A stretch of 5,310 nucleotides of DNA from an uncultured Pseudomonadota bacterium (GTDB taxonomy: Bacteria; Myxococcota_A; Polyangia; HGW-17): assembly GCA_938004375.1 (NCBI GenBank), contig CALKWH010000124.1:1-5310 (forward strand), given 5' to 3'. Position 1 is the first letter of the stretch; each line of letters starts with the position of its first letter. Of this stretch, positions 1 to 5,310 are shown in pieces. The notes beneath the pieces were generated by a model. It did not search any database and had not been told where the DNA came from. It saw only the letters and a program-made list of their open reading frames with translations. A program made the translations under genes and the position numbers.

Positions 1-2744
1 CGACCCTGGACACCCTGATCCGCGAGGCGGACACGGCCAAGAACTGGCAGCAGATGGCGCGGCTGCTCAACATCAAACTGCTGATGACCAAGGCCGGGCC
101 GGACAAGATCGAGCCCCTGCTCCAGCTCGCGAAGATATGCGAGGAGCAGCTCCAGGACATCCCGCGGGCCATCTCCTGCTACACCGAGGTCCTGGGCATC
201 GACTCCCACCAGAAGGTCGCCCTCGAGGCCCTCTCCCGCATCTACGAGACCACCGAGAGCTGGGACGAGTACCTGCGGGTCATCCGCCTCTCGATGGAGG
301 CCAACGAGGACCCCAGCGTGAAGAGCAGCCTGTACTTCAAGTACGGCTCCATCCTCGAGACCCAGTTCAACAAGGTCGACGAGGCGCTCAAATACTACAA
401 ACTCTCCTGCGAGACCGCCTCGGCCTCGCTGCCCGCCCTCCACGGCATCCGGGACATTTATGTCCGAAAGGAGAACTGGAACGGCGTGCTCAACACGCTG
501 AAGATGGAAGCCGCGATCTGGGACGACAACAAGGAGAAGGCCGGCATCTACACGCAGATGGGCGACATTCTGATGGAGAAACTGGGCAAGGAGGAGCAGG
601 CGATGCGGTACTTCGAGGCCGCCCTCGCCCTGCGCCCGGACTCGCCGGGCGCCCTGCGCTCCCTGTTCCAGTTGTATTTCCGCCAGTCGGCCTGGGACAA
701 GGCCTCGGAGCTGGCGGTGTCCCTGGGGCCCAAGGCCCTCACCGAGGGCACGGCAGCCGAGCGCGCCGAACTGAACCACCACCGCGGCATCGTGTTCAAG
801 CACTCCGGGGACCGCATGGAGGCCGCCCGCTGCTTCGTGACCGCGGTCGAGCTCAACCCGAAGGCCATCGAGCCGCTGTACGCCTTCCTCGAGATCAGCA
901 CCCAGTTCGACGAGCCGCGGGCCGTCGAGGAGTTCCTCGACGAGCTCACGCAGATCTACGAGAACGTCAAGGACGTCCCCGAGGCGCCGGCCCTGATCGC
1001 CATCGCCAAGGCCCGGCTCCACGTGCTCAACCACCTCCACGAGGAGGCCTTGCAGTTGTTCCGCGAGGCCCGCAGTCAGGCGCCCACGCTGCTCGAGGCG
1101 GTCGCCGGTGAGTGCCAGATCCTGCTGGCGATGCAGGAGGAGGACGCGGCTTTCGCCGCCTGGAACGAGTTCGCCGCCGTCATCGCCAAGGCCGACACCG
1201 CCACCCTCCCGTCGGACCAGTTGGTCAAGGCCTATCTGGCTATGGCCCGCTTCTTCTCGGAGAACCTGGGCAAGAACCGGGAGGCGACGAACCTCTTGCG
1301 CAAGGTCCTCGAGAAGGCCCAGAACGACGCCTCCGCCCTCCTCGAACTGGCGTCCGAGCTGTTCGCCAACAACCAGATCCGCGAGAGCATGGTCACACTC
1401 GAGCGCCTGCTGACCATCTCGCGGCAGGACGCGTCCTGCCGGGGCCGGGTTCAGGCCTTCGCCGCCATGCTTTATGCCGAGGTCGGCGAGGACCGCAAGG
1501 CGCTCGACCTGCTCAACGGCGTCGACGCGTCCCAGGTCTGCGCCCAAGACGCCATTCTGTACGCCTATGCCTGGGCGCGACGCGGGGACATGAACAAGGC
1601 GATGGATCTGTTGCGCAAGGTGTCCTGCCCTAAGACCGAGGACAAGGAAGAGGTCTCCCTCCACCTGGCCCTCCTGCAGACCCTCGCGGGCAACCACGGC
1701 GCCTCCATCGACGAGCTCGAGGTGCTCGCCGGCCATGGCACCGAGGCGGCCGAGCTCCTCGTGGACGTGCTGGTCCGGCAGGACGAGAAGCGCAACATCG
1801 CCAAGCACCTGGATTCCCTGCTCGCCACCCACTACGACGACATCAACTACCTGCAGATCCTCGAGGATTACCTGCCCCAGTCCTCGCCCCGCCGCCGGCG
1901 CATCCAGATTGTCCGCGAGTTGTTCGATGCGGAGTATCGCGTCGAGAGCCCGGCCCAGCCTCTCTTGAAGAACAACGCGATGGCCGGCGACGGGTTTCGT
2001 AACCTGGTGGGCATCAAGGACGTCACGGGGCCGCCCGCCCAGTTGTGGAACGCCATCCGTGGCGCCCTGGAGCTGGTCTTCAAGCCCATCGATCCCGCCC
2101 TGGCCGACGCCCGCCGGGCGAAGGGGCCAGAGCTGCTCGCGTGGGAGGAGATCGAGGCCACCCTGGGGCAGTCGGCCGAACTGTGGGTGGGGGACATTAC
2201 CTCGCGGCCCATCCTGGTGTTCACCCGCGACGACGTGTTCCAGATCGTGGTCGAGCCCCGGGTGTTCGACTTCCCCATCTCCACCATCCGCTTTCTGCTG
2301 GGCCGGGCCCTCGAGAGCGCCCGCTCGGGGTACAGCCTCCTGTTCCTGCTGACCGAGGCCCAACGGCATGACATCGCCAAACTGATGTACAGCGTGGCGC
2401 TGCCTCCCAACGAGCGGGACGAGACGTCTCGAAAATTTGTTGCGGGCCTCGAGCGTCCGGCCCAAAAGGCCTTGGAGCGCGTCTCGGCGGCCTCCTGGGA
2501 CATCTTCCCGACCATCAACTTGATTGACTGGATGGAATCCGTGGATCTGGCCTTGGACAAAGTGGGGTTGTTGCTGTCCGGGGATCCCTCGGGGGCGTTC
2601 CAGGGATCCACTTATTTAGTAAATCGGCACGTCGAGATGACCGATAAGTACTTGGCGAACTACGTGCTGGCGCCGCGGGCCGAGAGCCTGCTGAAGTGCT
2701 ATCTCTCGACCCAGTGGGACCGTTACGTGGACGCCATGCAATAG
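1..2744 (+). CDS. Large TPR-repeat protein with degenerate M48-peptidase-like C-terminal domain (5' partial)
   Basis: The reading frame is open from the first full codon (base 3) to the TAG at 2742-2744. The ATG at 54 is internal: the 17 codons before it continue the same repeat, so the true start lies upstream of the window. Residues below count from that ATG. Residues 1 to about 600 are helical tetratricopeptide repeats, for example the A-x3-F-E-A-A-L-x-L-x-P type block near 183-195. The first part is built of paired TPRs with a Trp every 72 residues (W70, W142, W214, and one more upstream). TPR arrays bind proteins, so a scaffold role is inferred. About residues 640-896 form a different domain. 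FLLGRALESARSGY (747-760) and LDKVGLLLSGD (834-844) resemble the HExxH helix and the E-x3-D-R-A-G-L-L segment of M48 peptidases, but the zinc ligands are absent (R751, S755, D831). No signal peptide or membrane helix is visible, though the N-terminus is missing. TPR call is secure; the pseudopeptidase call is inference from remembered family patterns. Confidence 0.85.
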   Translation, partial: TLDTLIREADTAKNWQQMARLLNIKLLMTKAGPDKIEPLLQLAKICEEQLQDIPRAISCYTEVLGIDSHQKVALEALSRIYETTESWDEYLRVIRLSMEANEDPSVKSSLYFKYGSILETQFNKVDEALKYYKLSCETASASLPALHGIRDIYVRKENWNGVLNTLKMEAAIWDDNKEKAGIYTQMGDILMEKLGKEEQAMRYFEAALALRPDSPGALRSLFQLYFRQSAWDKASELAVSLGPKALTEGTAAERAELNHHRGIVFKHSGDRMEAARCFVTAVELNPKAIEPLYAFLEISTQFDEPRAVEEFLDELTQIYENVKDVPEAPALIAIAKARLHVLNHLHEEALQLFREARSQAPTLLEAVAGECQILLAMQEEDAAFAAWNEFAAVIAKADTATLPSDQLVKAYLAMARFFSENLGKNREATNLLRKVLEKAQNDASALLELASELFANNQIRESMVTLERLLTISRQDASCRGRVQAFAAMLYAEVGEDRKALDLLNGVDASQVCAQDAILYAYAWARRGDMNKAMDLLRKVSCPKTEDKEEVSLHLALLQTLAGNHGASIDELEVLAGHGTEAAELLVDVLVRQDEKRNIAKHLDSLLATHYDDINYLQILEDYLPQSSPRRRRIQIVRELFDAEYRVESPAQPLLKNNAMAGDGFRNLVGIKDVTGPPAQLWNAIRGALELVFKPIDPALADARRAKGPELLAWEEIEATLGQSAELWVGDITSRPILVFTRDDVFQIVVEPRVFDFPISTIRFLLGRALESARSGYSLLFLLTEAQRHDIAKLMYSVALPPNERDETSRKFVAGLERPAQKALERVSAASWDIFPTINLIDWMESVDLALDKVGLLLSGDPSGAFQGSTYLVNRHVEMTDKYLANYVLAPRAESLLKCYLSTQWDRYVDAMQ
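45..695 (+). repeat. Paired-TPR super-repeat, 72 codons (216 bp) per unit
   Basis: Four Trp codons fall at 45, 261, 477 and 693, exactly 216 bases apart. Their contexts are alike: KNWQQ, ESWDE, ENWNG and SAWDK. Each is followed by a helix, then a canonical TPR whose second helix has the A-x3-Y/F pattern (such as AISCY, ALKYY, AMRYF), then another helix ending just before the next Trp. The unit is therefore two helix-turn-helix repeats of about 34-38 residues. The period decays after about base 900, where FDE stands at the next expected place one residue out of register. Repetition is at protein level; the nucleotide units have diverged. Confidence 0.75.
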
Positions 2745-2795
2745 AGCGGATTATAGATATATGGTATTTTTTTCCCGGTCGGAAGGACTTTGGAC

Positions 2796-2823
2796 TTGTC
2801 GATTTTTTCTCGGTAGATAGAAT
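2796..2823 (+). promoter_or_regulatory. Possible sigma70-type promoter for the STAS-protein gene
   Basis: TTGTCG (2796-2801) and TAGAAT (2818-2823) match the -35 and -10 consensus at 4 of 6 and 5 of 6 positions, with a 16-bp spacer that includes a T tract. They sit in the AT-rich part of the 128-bp gap between genes and would give a leader of roughly 43 bases. An alternative pairing, TTGGAC (2790-2795) with TAGATA (2814-2819), is weaker. Promoter prediction by eye in a high-GC myxobacterium is unreliable. The remainder of the gap holds no gene. Confidence 0.3.
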
Positions 2824-2833
2824 GCCAACACCC

Positions 2834-2851
2834 GGCGCGTCGCGGGGCGCC
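2834..2851 (+). other. Small GC-rich hairpin in the leader of the STAS-protein gene
   Basis: GGCGC (2834-2838) can pair with GCGCC (2847-2851) around an 8-base loop, ending 21 bases before the start codon. No T run follows, so it is not a terminator. A role in translation is possible but unsupported, and a 5-bp stem is common by chance in DNA this rich in GC. Confidence 0.25.
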
Positions 2852-2872
2852 AGCCGGAACAGAATGTGAGCC

Positions 2873-3760
2873 ATGAATCAAAAATTCCACTACTCATTGA
2901 AGAAAAAAGAGAACGTCCAGTACGCGAGCATCATGGGGGTCATCGACGAGGACAACAACCTCCAGGAGCTCGGTGAACGTATCGGCGCGGGCACTCTGAT
3001 CCTCAATCTGGGCAACATCGAGCGCATCAACTCCTGCGGCGTGCGCGACTGGGTCAACTGGCTGGCCTCCATCGACAAGAAGGGGACCTCGGTGATCGTG
3101 GTCGAGGCCTCCCCGGCCATCGTGGCCCAGATCAACCTGGTGAACAACTTCGCCGGGAACTCCGTCATCAAGTCCTTCTTCGCCCCGTACTACTGCAGCT
3201 CCTGCGACAAGGAGAAGGTCCTCCTCGTCGAAGCCAAATCCATGGAGAACATCAACTCCCCCAAGGCACCCATCAGCCGCTGCGACGAGTGCGACGGCGT
3301 CATGGAGTTCGACGACATGGAGGAGAGCTACTTCGCGTTCCTCAAGAACGCCAAGCTCGGGCCCCTGCCCAACGAGCTCCCCGAGGGCTGGGAGGATCTG
3401 ATCCACATCGAGAGCACCGGCACGTCCGACAAGCGGGTGCGTACCCGTGAGCGCACCTTCCGCGGCCGCAACAGCCTGCCGTCGGCGAACATGTCCTCGC
3501 TGCCCGGGAGCCTGCCTTCCTCATTGCCGTCATTGCCTCCGACCTCGTTGCCGTCGCTGCCCTCCACCCGGGAGCGCTCGTCGGGCAACTTCAGTTCCTT
3601 CCCCTCGTTCCCGTCGGGTGAGCACCCGGCCATCACGAAGGAGCCCGCGCCGGCCGAGCAGGGCAGCTCCACGAACCAGAAACTGCTGCTGGGCGCGGTG
3701 ATTCTGCTCACGGTCGCGACCGTCGTCGTGATGATCGTCGTCGCCACGAAGCTGCTCTAG
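2873..3760 (+). CDS. STAS-domain protein with CxxC zinc ribbon and C-terminal membrane anchor
   Basis: A 295-residue protein with four parts. Residues about 1-105 resemble a STAS (anti-sigma-factor antagonist) domain: a strand-loop start (QYASIMGVIDED), then LILNLGNIERINSCGVRDW, where N53-S54-C55-G56 stands at the place of the D-S/T-x-G phosphorylation motif of SpoIIAA-like proteins. Residues 106-156 carry two CxxC pairs (C108/C111 and C137/C140), a probable zinc ribbon. Residues about 185-265 are low complexity, with repeated S-L-P blocks at 209-231. Residues 271-295 form one hydrophobic helix ending K-L-L, so the protein should be tail-anchored with the STAS domain in the cytoplasm. An in-frame TGA at 2867-2869 excludes an earlier start, and the next Met (M21) lies inside the domain. 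The start has no good Shine-Dalgarno; GTGAG is only 2 bases away. I recall STAS plus CxxC proteins of this pattern from myxobacteria, of unknown function. Partner switching is inference. Confidence 0.85.
   Translation: MNQKFHYSLKKKENVQYASIMGVIDEDNNLQELGERIGAGTLILNLGNIERINSCGVRDWVNWLASIDKKGTSVIVVEASPAIVAQINLVNNFAGNSVIKSFFAPYYCSSCDKEKVLLVEAKSMENINSPKAPISRCDECDGVMEFDDMEESYFAFLKNAKLGPLPNELPEGWEDLIHIESTGTSDKRVRTRERTFRGRNSLPSANMSSLPGSLPSSLPSLPPTSLPSLPSTRERSSGNFSSFPSFPSGEHPAITKEPAPAEQGSSTNQKLLLGAVILLTVATVVVMIVVATKLL
3497..3565 (+). repeat. Degenerate Ser-Leu-Pro repeat tract within the STAS protein
   Basis: The codons for residues 209-231 spell out S-L-P units (SLPG, SLPS, SLPS, LPPT, SLPS, LPS), with a pyrimidine-rich, semi-repetitive nucleotide sequence to match. 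It forms part of the linker between the zinc ribbon and the membrane helix, and is followed by FSSFPSFPS, a related Phe-Pro variant at 240-248. Such tracts are usually flexible spacers and may vary in length between strains. Confidence 0.6.
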
Positions 3761-3773
3761 GAACATTTCCCAT

Positions 3774-3801
3774 TTGAAACCGCGCGGTTTCCGACTAAAG
3801 T
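3774..3801 (+). promoter_or_regulatory. Probable sigma70-type promoter for the metalloprotease gene
   Basis: TTGAAA (3774-3779, 5 of 6 to the -35 consensus) and TAAAGT (3796-3801, 4 of 6 to the -10 consensus) are separated by 16 bp, within the 87-bp gap after the STAS gene. The predicted transcript would start near 3808, giving a leader of about 40 bases with a good ribosome binding site. A palindrome fills most of the spacer, which supports a regulated promoter. This comes from consensus matching by eye only. Confidence 0.4.
3776..3791. promoter_or_regulatory. Perfect 16-bp palindrome, candidate operator
   Basis: GAAACCGCGCGGTTTC reads identically on both strands. It begins 15 bases after the stop of the STAS gene, overlaps the candidate -35 hexamer and fills most of the spacer, where a dimeric repressor would block RNA polymerase. 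As RNA it could form a 6-bp stem with a GCGC loop, but no T run follows on either strand, so an intrinsic terminator is less likely. The binding protein is not identifiable from the window. Confidence 0.4.
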
Positions 3802-3835
3802 ACAGGGCGATTCCGGTGGTCCGCGCCGGGATCCC

Positions 3836-3841
3836 GGAGAG
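3836..3841 (+). promoter_or_regulatory. Shine-Dalgarno site of the metalloprotease gene
   Basis: GGAGAG lies 6 bases before the ATG at 3848. This fixes the start used here, which also gives an ideal signal peptide. Its two leading G residues belong to a 12-bp palindrome, CCGGGATCCCGG (3826-3837). Confidence 0.65.
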
Positions 3842-3847
3842 TGCACC

Positions 3848-5263
3848 ATGAAGACCATCGCGCTGCTCGTGCTGTGGACCTGTCTCGCCGCCCCGCCGGC
3901 CCTGGCCGGGAATGTCACCCCCATGCCCGAGTGCGGCGGCTATCGGATCCCACCGGGGCGCCCGTCGCCGGAACAGTGTCCGGTGAAGCTGCGGACATGG
4001 AAGGCCGGGGATCGGCCGGTGGTGCTGTTCCTCAATTTCGGAGGAGCGGTGATAAAAAATGGAGATGACGATCCCGCCAACGACACTTCCTGGATCCCCG
4101 ACTACAACGAGGTGACCATCCCGCCCTTCGAGGCCGAGGGCTTCATCCGTGCGCCACTCACGACCCGCCAGGCGGTGATCGACGCCGTGACGGGGTGGGT
4201 GCGTCACTTCTATTCGCCGTTCAACGTGGTGGTGACCTCGGAGCGTCCGCCTGCAGGGACGACCTATGCCATGATGATGGTCGGCGGCACGGCAGATCTG
4301 ATCACACCCAACCCGGGTGGCATGGTGGGGGTCTCCCCGTTCGACTGCGGCAACGCCTCGAAGTCCGACGTGGCCTTCTGCTTCGCCGGAAACCTGGGCT
4401 CCGTCGCCGACATCGTGACGACCATCGTCCACGAGGCCGGCCACGGCTTCGGGCTTGCCCACGAGGACAACCCCGAAGCGATCATGAACCCCTACGTGAC
4501 GGCCGATCCTGACTGGGGCGAGGGAACCGTCCCCGACGGCCGCGCCTGCGACGGGTCCAGTTATCAGGTCAGTTCGGAAGTGCTTGGCGAGAACCTGGGC
4601 AACCGCGCCGACCTCGAGACACCTTGGGTCGACTTCGTCGAGCCCGGTGACGGGGCACTCGTGGCGGCACCGGTCACGGTGAACCTGTTCACCGGCGACG
4701 AGGACAGCCTGGGCGTGCGTGTGGAGCTCTTCCTCGACGGGCAGTCCGTGGGCGTTAAGACCTGGCCGTACTTCTCCTGGCGCCTCACCAACGCCGAGGC
4801 CGGCCGGCACACCCTGCGCGCCCAGGTCACCGACCGGGGCGGCAATACCTCATCCTCTTCCATCACGGTCCGGGTCGAACCCGAGTGTGCCTCCTCGGGG
4901 ACCTGCACCCGGGGGACTTCGGGCATCGGCGAGGCCTGCCGGAACGACACTTCCTGTCACCTCGGGCTCTGCGTGGTCGAGCTCGGGGGATCCGACTCGT
5001 GGTGCTCGGCTCCCTGCGAGATCAACTCGTCGGCCTGCGCGCCAGGGATGACCTGCGTGCCGAACGCGGACGGGACCAGTCATTATTGCGCCGAGGGAGA
5101 TGGCCCCGTCCAGATCAAGAGCCGGGCGCTGGATCACCAACTCGGTTGTGCCACGCGCCCCGGAGCACCCGCCACGGGCGCCGGATTGTTCGGCCTGGCG
5201 CTGCTCGCCGCCCTGGCGCTGGCCCTGCGCCGGTCCCAGGGTAGCGGAGCTACCCTGGGCTAG
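3848..5263 (+). CDS. Secreted metzincin-type zinc metalloprotease with Ig-like domain and MYXO-CTERM-like sorting tail
   Basis: A 471-residue exported protein, probably a surface or secreted endopeptidase. Residues 1-20 are a signal peptide (K2, hydrophobic core, ALA cleavage site). C12 does not sit in a lipobox. The catalytic domain covers about 30-255: H195-E-A-G-H199-GFGLA-H205 is the metzincin HExxHxxGxxH zinc site with E196 as general base, and I-M213-N-P-Y shortly after fits the Met-turn, most like the matrixin spacing. C167 and C178 may form a disulfide. Residues 259-344 look like a bacterial Ig-like domain (VDFVEPGDGALV start, VELFLDG middle, TDRGGNT end). Residues 347-414 contain ten Cys. 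G433-C434, a hydrophobic segment (444-460) and R461-R462 match a MYXO-CTERM signal, which myxosortase is thought to process at the cell surface. The final nine residues (SQGSGATLG) are unusual after Arg-Arg and are encoded by an inverted repeat against adapter, so the exact C-terminus is less certain. Substrate unknown. Confidence 0.9.
   Translation: MKTIALLVLWTCLAAPPALAGNVTPMPECGGYRIPPGRPSPEQCPVKLRTWKAGDRPVVLFLNFGGAVIKNGDDDPANDTSWIPDYNEVTIPPFEAEGFIRAPLTTRQAVIDAVTGWVRHFYSPFNVVVTSERPPAGTTYAMMMVGGTADLITPNPGGMVGVSPFDCGNASKSDVAFCFAGNLGSVADIVTTIVHEAGHGFGLAHEDNPEAIMNPYVTADPDWGEGTVPDGRACDGSSYQVSSEVLGENLGNRADLETPWVDFVEPGDGALVAAPVTVNLFTGDEDSLGVRVELFLDGQSVGVKTWPYFSWRLTNAEAGRHTLRAQVTDRGGNTSSSSITVRVEPECASSGTCTRGTSGIGEACRNDTSCHLGLCVVELGGSDSWCSAPCEINSSACAPGMTCVPNADGTSHYCAEGDGPVQIKSRALDHQLGCATRPGAPATGAGLFGLALLAALALALRRSQGSGATLG
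5235..5259 (+). other. Perfect 11-bp inverted repeat at the 3' end of the protease gene
   Basis: CCCAGGGTAGC (5235-5245) and GCTACCCTGGG (5249-5259) pair fully around a GGA loop. The hairpin overlaps the last codons and stops two bases before the TAG. It could be the stem of a transcription terminator, but whatever followed it is replaced by adapter, so no T run can be judged. It could equally be a fold-back artefact at a fragment end. Confidence 0.5.
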
Positions 5264-5310
5264 AGATCGGAAGAGCACACGTCTGAACTCCAGTCACCGA
5301 ATACGATATC
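5264..5310 (+). other. Illumina TruSeq adapter read-through (not genomic)
   Basis: Bases 5264-5297 match the known 34-base TruSeq read-1 3' adapter exactly, beginning AGATCGGAAGAGC and ending CCAGTCAC. The next eight bases (CGAATACG, 5298-5305) stand where the sample index lies, and ATATC then agrees with the expected ATCTC at four of five places. This segment should be trimmed. True genomic sequence ends at or before 5263, and no biological feature should be called in it. Confidence 0.97.

Noticed and set aside
54..56. ATG at 54 as the real start of the TPR protein
   Set aside because: The frame is open to the window edge and the upstream codons contain the conserved Trp at base 45 that belongs to the 72-residue repeat.
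137..1111. 324-codon open frame in another + frame within the TPR gene
   Set aside because: The Arg/Pro/Gly-rich translation is the usual out-of-frame shadow of high-GC coding DNA, while the true frame gives clear TPRs.
1868..2611. 247-codon open frame on the - strand opposite the TPR gene
   Set aside because: Its Ser/Arg-rich translation has no recognisable motif and the + strand frame is convincingly coding.
2745..2773. T run at 2767-2773 as an intrinsic terminator of the TPR gene
   Set aside because: The seven T residues are preceded by AT-rich sequence with no GC-rich stem.
3776..3791. Palindrome as an intrinsic terminator of the STAS gene
   Set aside because: No T run follows on either strand; its place within a promoter-like spacer fits an operator better.
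3859..3886. C12 of the protease signal peptide as a lipoprotein lipobox
   Set aside because: The preceding residues LWT do not fit the lipobox, which needs a small residue (G/A/S) before Cys, and a normal ALA cleavage site follows.
3530..4810. 426-codon open frame on the - strand across the STAS gene end and the protease gene
   Set aside because: It lies opposite two well-supported genes, its translation is His/Gly/Arg-rich low-complexity typical of GC-rich antisense frames, and it shows no domain.

Overview
The window looks like GC-rich DNA from a myxobacterium (Myxococcota, formerly in Deltaproteobacteria). The strongest evidence is the third gene: a secreted zinc protease whose C-terminus has the layout of a MYXO-CTERM sorting signal (Gly-Cys, hydrophobic helix, Arg-Arg), which is typical of this phylum. 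The other two products also fit: a large paired-TPR protein, and a STAS domain joined to a zinc ribbon and a C-terminal membrane anchor. The last 47 bases are Illumina adapter, so this is the raw end of an assembled, probably draft or metagenomic, contig.

Layout: three genes lie on the + strand and nothing supportable lies on the - strand. Bases 1-2744 hold the 3' part of a long TPR-protein gene whose start is outside the window. A 128-bp, locally AT-rich gap (2745-2872) carries a possible promoter. Bases 2873-3760 encode a 295-residue STAS/zinc-ribbon protein with an Ser/Leu/Pro-rich linker and a C-terminal transmembrane anchor. An 87-bp gap (3761-3847) carries a plausible promoter whose spacer contains a perfect 16-bp palindrome, and then a good ribosome binding site. 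Bases 3848-5263 encode a 471-residue exported metzincin-type metalloprotease with an Ig-like domain, a Cys-rich segment and the MYXO-CTERM tail. Bases 5264-5310 are sequencing adapter.

The genes run in one direction, but each gap is long enough for its own promoter, so a tight operon is not shown. Only the protease has a recognisable activity. The TPR protein appears to be a protein-binding scaffold ending in what reads like a zinc-ligand-free M48 peptidase fold. The STAS protein could be a membrane-tethered signalling or partner-switching component. A functional link among the three is possible but not demonstrated by the sequence. I found no RNA gene, CRISPR array, insertion sequence or other mobile element.
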